From NCBI GenBank assembly GCA_015501585.1, contig JADNRY010000071.1, forward strand, positions 62,001 to 126,000: a stretch of DNA of 64,000 nt, in the 5' to 3' direction. Positions 53,886-64,000 of this stretch are shown piece after piece (position 1 is the stretch's first letter; each line of letters starts with the position of its first letter). The stretch is from Rhodocollybia butyracea (Eukaryota; Basidiomycota; Agaricomycetes; Agaricales; Omphalotaceae). Made by a program: the position numbers and the translations under genes. The notes under the pieces are model-generated. The model saw only the letters and a list, made by a program, of their open reading frames with translations, did not search any database and was not told where the DNA came from.

Positions 53886-54061
53886 TAAAAGTACCAAGTC
53901 AATCAAACACCGTAACTTCTGGGCGTTTGTTTAGGGTGTGTATGGAGTCTGGCTTTCTCTTTGAAGTTAATGTTATATTCTATCTTATAGAGTTTGGATT
54001 GGTGTAATAAAAGCTTCATAACAGCTTTTGTGCCTGCATAATATTGAGTTAGATCTTTTGC

Positions 54062-54777
54062 ATGAATCTAGTTGCTTCCTTAGAGGGGATGGCTTCTAGT
54101 AAGGAATTATTTGGCTCCAGAGTGAGGGTTCCTTAGCTAGCTCTTAACAAGTATTAGCAAGCCACTAACACCGGGGGCATTGACCAAAGCATCTGAAAGT
54201 TAGATGCTTTAATATCATCTCGATTGGCTTTCAATGGGCACCTTGAATGGCATCTGAGGATTTTACATTAAGCTTGTCACACTTTTGTATAGAGATCTAT
54301 ATTAATGGGCATTTGTTCCTTCAGTAAGTCACAAAGGCCTTTGAAGGAGAAACAAAATTCTGTATTTAATCCCTTTGTCTCTACCTCAAAGACCTTGAGA
54401 CTTCTTAAAGAAATGACTAGCCATTGATTCAGGTTCTCTATATAAAAGTGTGACAAGGCAAAGCAGGGCCAATGTGTGATTTTGAGATGCCGTTCAAGGT
54501 GCCTATTGGGATGCTATTAAAGCATCTGATTTTCAGGTGCCTTGGTCAATGCCCCTGTGTAAGATTGTGGTATGAGTTCCTAGTGATTAAGTTCACTCAC
54601 AGTTTCATAGCTTGACTTAGAGTTTGGTCAGGGACGTTATGGTGTTATGCTAGCTGGAGCCAGAGTTTGCCCAGGAGTGTTTCACAACCTTGTTTCTATT
54701 GTGCTAGCTGGAGCCAGAGCTTGCCCAGGAGTGTCCTAGTTGCGTTGTATTGGTTTTGGTTGGTTTTGGTTATCATT

Positions 54778-54810
<33 letters not shown>

Positions 54811-55083
54811 GTTATTTGGTATTGGTTTTGGTTGGACATACACACATACTTAGACAATAGTCTACACTAGTTCAGTTCATTGAACTCACCAGACCTTGTC
54901 ACACTATGCTACAGTTGTTTCACTACACTGGCAGGTATATCATCTTACACTCAATATCTTAACTTTCTTTGGGGAATCTTTGACAACCCAGCCTCGCTCC
55001 CTTTAAACAAATTGATAGTCTGGTTAGGCGCAGTCTTGTATTTGTTAGGTTGTGTTATAGTGCCTTTCACATACCAGTACAAA
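54062..55083 (-). mobile_element. TATTTGGG-family element copy E (inverted 5' part)
   Basis: Reverse complement of the first kilobase of the family (ctagttgcttccttagaggg ... ggcagtct, gtgcctttcacatacc). It contains a MITE (54169-54559) and a dinucleotide (CA)n run at about 54780-54808. 55084-55296 is a 3' piece in the forward direction, ending where copy D begins. Confidence 0.65.
54169..54559. mobile_element. MITE with ~90-bp inverted repeats, TSD TAA
   Basis: 391 bp; starts caccgggggcattgacc, ends ggtcaatgcccctgtg, and the arms match imperfectly over about 90 bp. TAA lies at 54166-54168 and 54560-54562; the host (gccactaa|gattgtgg) is rejoined as in copy B (58837-58850). The 3-bp duplication suits PIF/Harbinger or CACTA types. 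Confidence 0.7.
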
Positions 55084-55296
55084 CCAAGCCAATTAGCAAG
55101 CAGACCTCTACAGTTTCCTTGGGATTGTTCTGGTCCAATGTTATGGACTGTAAAGTCCTCATCTTAACATAGCTCATTGGGGTCTTAGGGTGAGGGATGC
55201 CTTCCCTCAAGTAATGCATTGGCTTAGTACTTATTCTGCTTCGAGATGTCCTGTAGTTTAGAAAGTATACACTCTTGGGTATAACTAGATTGATGA

Positions 55297-56176
55297 TGTT
55301 TGGGTATTTGCATGTAGGTATGCAAAAGGTGCTATAAAACAACCTAACAAAAACACTACCACACCTAACCAGACTATCAATATGTAAGGGAGCGAGGGCA
55401 GGTTGTCAGAGATTCCCAAGGGAAAGTCTTGTAATATCGGATGTACGCGCACAACGGCTTCAGGTTCAAGACTGTAGCGCTAACGTGGGTAACTAAGCTT
55501 AGACAACTCTTAGAACTAAGTCGAGAGAAGCCTAGTTGGGGTGTACGAGTGTATGAGGGAACCAGATGTGTATGTCCAAATCAATTAACCAAAACCAAAA
55601 CCAATACAACAAGACTAAGATTCTCCTAGGCAAACTCTGGCTCTAGCTAGAATAGTAATCTTGAGGTTTGTCAACAACCCTAGGCAAACTCTGGCACTAG
55701 CTGCTGTGACGCTGTAAAGTCCTTGACCAAACTCTGGGCCAAGCTACAATATTGTGAGTAAACTTAATCACTAGGAACTTGTACCACAATCTTAGTGGCT
55801 TGTCTAACTTTGTGAAGAAGTCAACTAAGGAACCCTCACTCTGGAGCCAAATAATCCCTTACTAGAAGCCGTCCCCTCTAAGGAAGCAACTAGATTTGAG
55901 TTGATCTGGAGTTCGAGAGAACTCTACACACTTAAATTTGATCAAGATATAAATGGGCTTTGTGAAGCGCGTGAAGTTTATTACTTTCTTAAGATAACCA
56001 AGTCAGGAGGCGTCATGCTACTGATCCTGTGGGGACGTTCTACAGAGCACTGGTCTTAGCAGTCAAGTTGAGGGCAAGAAACTTGTCTTATTGAATAAAT
56101 ATGTCTGGCTTATATACTGAGTAGAGAGAGTTTAATATGAAAAATAGATGAAACAGATACAGAGAGAGACAGAAAG
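55297..56176 (+). mobile_element. TATTTGGG-family element copy D (5' part)
   Basis: Starts tgtttgggtatttgcatg inside an older 3' piece and runs parallel to copy A up to gaaacagatacagagagaga and gacagaaag (about 56176), where unrelated sequence begins. Copy C ends close to the same point, so a deletion hotspot or a shorter subfamily is possible. Confidence 0.7.
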
Positions 56177-56545
56177 CACCTCAACATCACAACATCTACT
56201 TAATATAGACATGCCAAAAGGGGAGGGGTGTGGCATTGATGTAGCAATGAATTAGCCCATTTCCCTCACACTGCCAATATCTCGGTCAATATTGTGAGAT
56301 AAATATGAAACAAGAAGGAGTCCAGCCCAGCCCAAAAGGCCATCATAAATGACACAGCCTGACACAGTTTGTAAGATTTCTAGCACTTTGCCGCTCCCAA
56401 CAGCAAGCCACATCACACCTGAATCCCGCCCTGCGCTTTGAATTAACGGTGGGAAATCTTTGCTTGCTGCTGATCACAATGCTTGGATAAGCCTCTTACA
56501 GCCTGGTGACTCACAACACGCCAACTACGCCATGGGATCTAATTG

Positions 56546-57151
56546 ACAAAAAAGAGTGCAGTCGTATCTTGGTCATGGTAGATTTGAAGGCCCGGTAACT
56601 TATTCGAGGGTTGGGCCTAAGGCGTTGGCTGCCAAACGAGAGGCAATACAACAGCAGTTTTCTCATGCGGCACAAGGTATATCTCTCAGTTTCTGACAGA
56701 TTTGTCATTTAAATAAGGTTTTAGGACTTGGCCCCGACTCTCTTCAGCTTCTACGCAATCTTTCTGGCAATACAAGTGGCATGCAAGATGACTTTTTGCA
56801 GGGAACCTCTGGTGACTTTAACTTCGAAGCACCCACCGCCGGAGATAGTGACAACAAAGCCAATGAAACCTGTGGACAAGGTGCCCAGCAGGCTCTGGAC
56901 ATTCAATTTGACATGGCTGCTTTTGTAGCCAACTGGTAAGTGGTCTGCTGCTACTATTTGTCTCAAAGTATCTCAAAGGTCCACTTCATGTTTGCAGAAA
57001 TTTTTATCAATACCAAACAGGCAGATATTGCAAGGCGCAAGACAGATGTACTTGGGCCAACCGTATCCATTGACTCAATGCATCTTGGGAGCCACTTATC
57101 CCGGCTTTGACAGATGCCTATGTTGACTGGAAGTACAGAAGCTCAGATTGC
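56546..57151 (+). pseudogene. KDZ transposase, 5' portion
   Basis: The frame opens at about 56546: GRFEGPVTYSRVGPKALAAK and EAIQQQFSHAAQ. Intron 56677-56724. Then LGPDSLQLLRNLSGNTSG and DNKANETCGQGAQQALDIQF; intron 56936-56997. Then INTKQADIARRKTDVLGPTV, a frame change, and ALTDAYVDWKYRSSDC. The last segment is the usual lead of the Cys-cluster region associated with KDZ transposases. At 57151 the gene is cut by copy B, and it resumes at 59376. Upstream, 56177-56540 holds nothing else recognisable. Confidence 0.7.
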
Positions 57152-59371
57152 TATTAGGCCTAAAATCGGCCTAAGGCGTGTAACCATACATTTTGACACT
57201 TTGTACGTGTTATACAATGCAATAAGAGAGTTATATGGAGCCGAGCGTGATAGCTGTTGCCGAGGCAAAGAACTTAACAATAATACTCAGCGAGCCATGA
57301 AGGTATGCCCACAAGCGTAGCCTAGAGCCAAGCTAGCGAGGATACCTGGACTGCCCGGAGATGTAACGCTAGATTGTCAATCTAGTTATACCCAAGAGTG
57401 TAGACTCTCTAAACTACAGGACATCTCGAAGCGGGATAAGTACTAAGCCAACGCGTTACTCGAGGGAAGGAATTATGAGGGAAGGCATCCCTTGCACTAA
57501 GACCCCCAACAAGCTATGTTAAGATGTGGACTTTACAGTCCGTAACAATGGACCAGAGCGATCCCGAGGAAACCGTAGAGATCTATTCGCGGCACCGGTC
57601 GCAACCGTGAGGACGGTAGAAACATGCTTAGCGGTCCTACGGAAAGCTACGCGCCGGGATAGCCTTGGCAAATCGAAACATTTGATCTTAGAAATCATAC
57701 ACGGAAGGTCTTATCCGTTAAAGCCGACTATCGGGAATCACTTGTACATACTCAGCGCAGTTGCTCGAGATTATCATAAGTGGTGTCGTTGGAAAGCTAG
57801 ATAACAGGCCTTCTCGAGAGAATGTTAAACACACTCAGGATGGACAGAACTATCCGAGGAATAGAATGAAACTCACCCAAGGGAAACCGGGCGGCGAGTG
57901 ATCATGAAGCGTAAAGGTACTCCTGACCCGGAGAATTGTGGAGTAATCGGAGAAACCTCGCTCGGATCAAAACACTCTAGAACTATGTTAATCCTCACGA
58001 AATCATATTTTACCTCTGATATATACCCAAGAATGGACTATTTCTTTATTGTGTGTACCATATATAGGCTGGAGTTTCCTTTCCGAGCCAGATTCCTCTG
58101 TTCCACTCTCTTTCCGTCTCTCTCCGTATCTGTTTCATCTATTTTTTGTATTAAACTCTCTCTACTCAGTATATAAGCCAGATATATTTATTCAATAAGA
58201 CAAGTTTCTTGCCCTCGACTTGACTGCTAAGACCAGTGCTCCGTAGAACGTCCCCTCGGGACTAGTAGCATGATGCCTCCTGACTTGGTTATCTTTAGAA
58301 AGTAATAAACTTCACAAAGTTACTTGCCACCTCCCCTGTACAAGATTGGTTGTGTTCCTTCACCTCAGAGGATCTTTCCCTCGATTTGTATGTTAGGAAG
58401 TGAGCTCCGTAGAACGTCCTCGGGACTAGTAGCGTGACGCTTCTCTACTTAACTACGAGTTGGTTGTTAGTTTCTTCACCTAGTAAGTAGCTGGTCACCT
58501 CTCTACGTGTTCCCGCGGAGAAGTGTTAGTTACTTCACAAAGTTGTTAGCCAGTCTCAACGCTTTACCGCGGAGTGACTGATAGTTTCTTCAAGGAGTTT
58601 GATTTACTGTCATATTACTTGCTCGGCGGAATTTGGCCTGTAATAGAATTTCACAAACTTCCTTTGGCCCACTTGAGAATCTGATCGAGTCTTGAGCGTG
58701 TGAGTTCCCTCGAACTCCAGATCAACCTTAAATCTAGTTGCTTCCTTAGAGGGGACGGTTTCTAGTAAGGAATTATTTGGCTCCAGAGTGAGGGTTCCTT
58801 AGTCGACTTCCCTGTGAAGTTAGGCGAGCCACTAAGATTGTGGTACGAGTTCCTAGTGATTAAGTTCACTCACAATATCGTAGCTTGGCCCAGAGTTTGG
58901 TCGAGGACTTTACGGCGTCACAGCAGCTAGTGCCAGAGTTTGCCTAGGGTTGTTGACAAACCTCAAGATTACTATTCTAGCTAGATTCAGAGTTTGCCTA
59001 GGAGAATCTTAGTTTCGTTGTATTGGTTTTGGTTTTGATTATTTGGTTTTGGACACATACGCATTATTGGTTTTGGTTTGGTTATATTGATTCGGACATC
59101 CTGACGTTCCCTCATACATATGTACACCCAGCTGGGCTTCCCTCGACTCAGTTCTAAGAGTTGTCCAAGCTTAGTTACCCACGTTAGCGCTACAGTCTTG
59201 AACCTGGAGCAGTCGCGCGCATACATCCGATATTACAAGACTTTCCCTCGGGGAATCTCTGACAACCCGCCCTCACTCCCTTACATATTGATAGTCTGGT
59301 TAGGTGCGGTAGTGTTTTTGTTAGGTTGTTTTATAGCACCTTTCGCATACCTACACGTAAATACCCAAATA
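57152..59371 (-). mobile_element. TATTTGGG-family element, complete copy B, TSD TTGC
   Basis: 2220 bp, inverted relative to copy A: starts tattaggcctaaaatcgg, ends cgtaaatacccaaata. TTGC flanks both sides (57148-57151, 59372-59375). The transposase frame reads straight across once the insert is ignored (...SSDC|PQAFTYADANV). It is about 390 bp longer than copy A because of extra repeated text around 58290-58690. No coding capacity. Confidence 0.8.
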
Positions 59372-59375
59372 TTGC

Positions 59376-62115
59376 CCTCAAGCTTTCACTTATGCTGATG
59401 CCAATGTTACCCCTGTTGTAGATGGGTATGACTTTGACATAGATGTTATTGACATTCACAACTTGGCTTGAGTTGCCATTGATCCTTGTGAATCAACGAT
59501 GGAGGGCTCAGTTGCTCTTGTCAAAGCTGGTTTTCTTGGAGCTATGCCCCAGACCCCTTCTCTTGCCATCTCCTTACGCACTTTGGAGCTTCTCTACACT
59601 ATTCATCTATTCAGACCATCTTTTAGTGTTGAAGCCTTCACAAAGGTGGTCTGCAGCTTACTTTTGGTACCAACTCTGCTGCCTCCAACGCTTTTACTTG
59701 AATTAAGAAAATAGAAACAGATGCCATACTGCCGAGGCTATTGAACCACCATATCTGACATGTTTGATATATACATTATTTTTTGACGCAACGTTGATTG
59801 CCTTGTCTCTCGTGAGCTGGGACAGGATATAGAGAATTATCGAGTGCTGCACAGCTGTCCGCCCTGCAGCAACCAGGTGAGCTATGTCTCTTATAGTTAA
59901 TTATTATGAGCAGCTCATCTTTGGGAATAGCTTAAAGACAAACCGCCACTGGAGTTCCCGTGTATGTTTGTGGTTGATGGCAACAACTCCCTGAAGCAAA
60001 TGGTAGCTACTGGTGGACGCCAAACAGCTGATGCACAAATCTTTGGGGAGAGTGACTACTTTCTCAGCAAAGAGTTTGTTGATCAGTATGTGGACGAAGT
60101 TCCTAGCCGACATGAAGAAAAACCTGGGACCATCAGCAATATGGATAGCAAAACTGGTGACTTTCCACCAGACAGCAGCGGAGGAGATCCAACAGATGGG
60201 CAAGACCTAGAATCTGTGCTTTGTCAATGCACCAATAACTGGAAGGCTGCGGATAAAGAATCAGTGAAAAAAATAATGTGGGATGGGTTTCATGAGTGTG
60301 GAATTTTTACAGGTGCATGCCGCCATGGGTTCATCCTCTGGATTGCAGATATAATTCATAGCGGAGAGCTGTGGGTAAATTTTCTTCCACTAAGCCAATG
60401 TTAACACCCTGAACTCCTATAGCGCCAAGTACCCCCTTGCTCTTGTTGCCAAAGCACTTCAAGTCTTTGACGAGGGGTTCATGCTTGGCTATGATATTGG
60501 CTCCAGTTTCTCTGAAACGATTGCAAGCACCTCGCTTAACAACGTGTTTCAAGAAAAGCGGTGCCGTTGCTGTGTCAATGCATTTCATGGCTACAGCCAC
60601 AATGTTTTCACCACACCCACATCAAAGGCATGGGCCTCGAGGACCTCGAAACTATGGAACATATCTTTTCTCTGTTGAATCAGCTAGCCTCTGTCACCCG
60701 CTACATGTCGCCATACTGCCGCCGGGTTTTTATTGATCTATATTTCCAACAATGGGATCGCGATAAGTACACCAACCTTGCTACTATGTTGTACAACAAT
60801 TATTGCCAGGCGCTTGGCATCCTTGAAAACAACGCTGTGCAACTCGCCAATGACCTGAAACAGATGAACCTCACCAAGGCCAAACTTGAGCAATTATGGG
60901 AAGACCAGCATCGTTGTTTTCAACAATTAGGGGAAGAAAGCATTGAGGATGTGAGGGGCGTCGAATACATTGAGCTACTTCAAAAGTTAAGGGACCTTGA
61001 GTGAGCCAACCTCATTATTCCTTTGTCAAACCTCAACCTGTTTTTTATTTACAGAGCCTCGCTTGAACGTTCACACTCCTCATTCACTATCCAGGCACCT
61101 GAAGATTTTAGTCTGTTGCTGCCTGGAGCCTCTTACAACATTAACCTCTTGCAGACACGCAAGGTCAAATCTTGACGTTGATATCTTAAAGAGCAGCACA
61201 GCAAGGTCTATGGGAAGTCACACAGATGGAAGCTGCCTTGGACATCTCCCGGCACTGGAATCCTCTTGACGCAGAGTACAAAGCAGCACTCCAGTATATG
61301 ACGGAGCATAAATATTGTCAAGCGCTGGAGAATCTACATCTGCTCATTGTGAAGCACCTTTTCGAGATGCATAAGTTAAACATCTCTGGCACCGGTGCGT
61401 CCTTATGTGTATTCTACTCCCCAATAAACTTACAGCTTACGCAGGTTACAAAATGAGAACTCATATTGCTTCAGGCCTTCAGTGCTGCGCCAAGGCCATT
61501 CGAAATGCAGTAAAAGAGTGCAACAAGTACGCTATTGCTTTAGACCCACCTTGTGACATGCTGGACTGGACAAAGGTTACTCACTTCTCCTTCATTGATC
61601 AATTTGACATTTTACGAGACACCCGCCACAATGTGTTGGAGGAACATTGGGCACAGCCAGTATATCGTGAACTGATGAACCAACTTCACAAGGTGACAAG
61701 GGCACGTGAGGAAATACAGTGCTGCAATGTTGAAATTCACCGCCTGCATACATCAATTGTTGATGAAGAAAAGGTTTTCAAAGCTACACTTGTGCGACTA
61801 ACGGGCACCAAGGCGTACGGCCCTGTCCTTGACTATATCTCATCCCACCGCCAAGTCAACAAGCTGCTCTGTGCATGCATCCAGGTCACGTATGAGCTTC
61901 CCGAGTTTACAGGGACACCATCTCCTGGAGAAACTGTGAAGCCAATGTACATAGTCACTGATGCTCCAAGCTTCACACCCTCTCCTTCTGCTGGCACATG
62001 TCCGCCGCAGTTTTCCGATGACCAGTCAGACAAAGAGGGACCTGTTGAAGATGATGACAAGTTTGTAGATACAATGGAGCGCGTTGTTGACTTTGTCGTA
62101 AATCTTTCGTTGTAG
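59376..62115 (+). pseudogene. KDZ transposase, main portion
   Basis: YDFDIDVIDIHNLA, then TGA at 59469; GSVALVKAGFLGAMPQTPSL and FSVEAFTKVVCSLL; LGQDIENYRVLHSCPPC; catalytic-type VDGNNSLKQM (about 59966); CGIFTGACRHGFILWIADII; intron 60371-60422; KYPLALVAKALQVFDEGFML and GYDIGSSF; FHGYSHN, a frame change, then GMGLEDLETMEHIFSLLNQL. The C-terminal part has LNISGTG, YKMRTHIASGLQCCAKAIRN, REEIQCCNVEIHRLHT and an acidic tail ending at 62115. Order and motifs are those of Kyakuja-Dileera-Zisupton transposases of basidiomycetes. At least one stop and two or three frameshifts make it inactive. Confidence 0.8.
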
Positions 62116-62307
62116 TTTCCGTCGTATTTCCTTGTAGTTTTGTTGTATTTCCTTAGCATTTACTTCCTATTTGCTTCTGACTTTTGGTATGCATCCAATT
62201 TGAAATGGTGATATGCATCAATCAACCCAAATCACTGATTGCGCAGATAAGAACTTCTCTACACTTATTAAGGAGCACTGAGGCACTGAGTGCCACAATC
62301 CAACTCT

Positions 62308-62928
62308 ATGTCTGCACCGTCAAAAGAAAAGGAGCTTATGGAGTGGAAGGATGTCCTGGATGAGTACTTTTGGGGCCAAAGTGAAGGTGATAAGGAAGAA
62401 ATGTGAGCTACCTATCTTGTTAGCCAGTTTCTCTCTCTGGAACAGGTTGCTGCAGAGAAGACCAAAGGCTATACCTCCAGTACCTCAATAAACAAGATGA
62501 AGAGGAACAGATAAAAAAGGAGGAGGAGGCCAAACGGTATGCATTTCCTTTCAAGTTTATACTTGTATTGATCTAAAGTATCACCTCATAGAAAGCAAGA
62601 TGCAGTAGCAGCAAGAGCTGTCAAAAGGGCACAGGCTAGTTCAAAGGAGCTGGACCCAGCTGATGCCTGGCAATGGGATGGCAAAGCAAATATGGCCAGG
62701 CAGCTTGATAAGTGTCTGGTTTCTGGGGAATACATCTGGAAAGGCCGGTACAAGAAGCTTGGATCTGAAGGAAAGTGGGTAGCGGGCATGCTTGACCAGT
62801 GCAAAGCGACAGGCAAATATGTCTGGGCTGAAAAAGGGTCTGAAATACTGCTTGGGCCGCAGCCTCGGTGGTATCGAAACGGACCTGCGGAAGAGCCTCA
62901 CATCTGCCTGCCCCCCTGTACTACTTAG
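62308..62928 (+). CDS. Intact three-exon gene next to the KDZ transposase (companion protein)
   Basis: Exons 62308-62402, 62456-62536 and 62592-62928, with introns of 53 and 55 bp (gtgagc...tgcag, gtatgc...catag), give an unbroken 170-residue frame. It starts MSAPSKEKELMEWKDVLDEY. A charged helix follows (KQDEEEQIKKEEEAKR, probable coiled coil). Then come two similar segments, MARQLDKCLVSGEYIWKGRY and WVAGMLDQCKATGKYVWAEK, each with a Leu-Asp-x-Cys motif and an aromatic/Trp, and a C-terminus with two Cys (CLPPCTT). No family recognised; nucleic-acid or metal binding is possible. It follows the transposase by about 190 bases in the same direction, so it may belong to the same mobile element. 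Confidence 0.6.
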
Positions 62929-64000
62929 GTTCATGCTCCTCATGTAGACACTGGCATTTCAGACGCTCACAAATCTAAGCTTTTATGCTCATGTTGAACA
63001 TTGAGTTCTTAAGCTTCAAAAGGTTACTTCAAAACTAGTAAATGCAACATAAACGATAGGTACGGCGGACAGTTTGTAGATTGAACGCTGTGGGAGACTT
63101 AATCAGAGTGCCCACCCAGCCCCATTGGCATGCATACTTCACCCGCCTTCAAGCTTGCTGAGGTATATCAGTCATAGGATGCAGGTGCATTGCTCCTAAT
63201 AGCTTTGCAGATATACCTCCAACTCACCTTAGGAAGAAATTCCATTCAATCTTCAGATAGAACTTTGCTGCATCTCAAAAGGTTGAATAACTGTATGTAC
63301 TATGGAACTGCTCATTCAATGTAGGTTTGACTACACAAATAGCATGATATGCACTCTACTTCTACTCTACTGCTAAATCCAACTCTAATAAGTCCCATAT
63401 GAAGAGAATAAATGACTAAAGGTCTTGACATTTTGCAGAAATTGGGGTTTCGGGGGCATTCTCCAGTGAACAAATGAACATATCGCACATATTCCAGCGT
63501 GAGACGCACTAGCTAAAGTATCTCTAAAATGTAATACCTATTTCTTTTGTGGTCAAATTTTTTGACTGGAAAGTGAGGCGTAGATACCTGTAGTTTGTAG
63601 CTGGAGTTTGTCTCAAACATCGAACCAAGCTGTAACTCACTAACACATAGTTCAATGCTTGTTAAATTACATATTCCAGCTCTTTACACTACTTAGAGCA
63701 TACTTACAACAAAAAAACTAAGAAAATGCTCATAGATCAGCTGCGCTCAACGTCACAAGCAATGAGCTTGAGCTTCAGGATCATGGGCCGGGTCTGGTTT
63801 GCAATACTCTAAGTACCGAATTCAACGATAAGTTCGCTTTTTCTGGCAGAAATGCTATATAATATATTGTTTGTAGTGAAACATAGCTATGTATGTAATG
63901 ATAGTTTGTCAAGAGTAGAAAGAAGACTCAGCCCCATCTCCCAGCAGCCAAATTTACAAATTTCCTCCTCCTCCACCTCCTGAGCAGTTCTCATAGCTTC
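62929..64000. other. Terminal interval without supportable genes
   Basis: Only short open frames with no recognisable features. It may contain the right end of the KDZ element, but no inverted terminus could be paired within the window. Confidence 0.4.

Noticed and set aside
56728..56928. ORF MAPTLFSFYAI...
   Set aside because: The alternative frame over the same bases has KDZ-type sequence and ends at a good splice donor.
1..64000. tRNA, rRNA, riboswitch, bacterial promoter or operon signals
   Set aside because: None could be recognised; gene structure and mobile elements are eukaryotic.

Overview
The window looks like a repeat-rich, gene-poor stretch of a filamentous basidiomycete genome, probably an agaricomycete; a Rhizoctonia/Ceratobasidium-like fungus is my best guess (inference). 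The grounds are introns of about 50-60 bp with GT...AG ends, single-exon F-box/LRR genes, a NACHT-ankyrin (NLR-like) gene, a P450 with many introns, a KDZ transposase, and nested Copia and Gypsy elements. There is no bacterial organisation. I recognised no rRNA, tRNA or CRISPR.

Layout. 1-5 kb: a broken Ser/Pro-rich gene, then a tandem duplication of about 1.7 kb carrying two decayed copies of a small multi-exon gene whose C-terminus resembles the interferon-induced IFI6/IFI27 (ISG12, Ifi-6-16) domain. 5-16 kb: two paralogous F-box genes. The upstream region of the second is split by a hAT-like MITE, and its 3' end is hit by a 2.26-kb terminal-inverted-repeat element that itself holds a solo LTR. 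Next comes a region with SINE-like repeats and a 14-bp minisatellite. 16-25 kb: an 8.8-kb Copia element with intact LTRs and target duplication, carrying two further elements inside gag and integrase. 25-28 kb: diverged non-coding repeats and a fourth, internally deleted ISG12-like relic. 28.4-35.3 kb: an LTR-like element split by a gag-only Gypsy element. 35.8-38.2 kb: a P450 pseudogene (minus strand). 39.4-42.1 kb: an F-box relic and the best-preserved ISG12-like gene. 43.7-48 kb: a NACHT-ankyrin gene broken by frameshifts and by a solo LTR. 49-59.4 kb: nested copies of a non-coding 1.8-2.2-kb element (termini TATTTGGG/TATTAGG, 4-bp target duplications) with four MITEs. 56.5-63 kb: a KDZ transposase pseudogene split by one such copy, followed by an intact three-exon companion gene.

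The most unusual observations are: (1) an array of eight hairpins inside the solo LTR at 48.15-48.46 kb, whose loops are conserved while the stem arms change in a base-pair-preserving way; (2) an ISG12-like gene family with a gag-like N-terminus, sharing a paired ACGCGT upstream box with the F-box genes; (3) a Copia element whose nested passenger looks older than the Copia insertion itself, suggesting the composite moved as a unit; (4) a 4-bp-TSD element whose two complete insertions are each proven by the host reading frame. Several target-site duplications were read directly and make the nesting order explicit.
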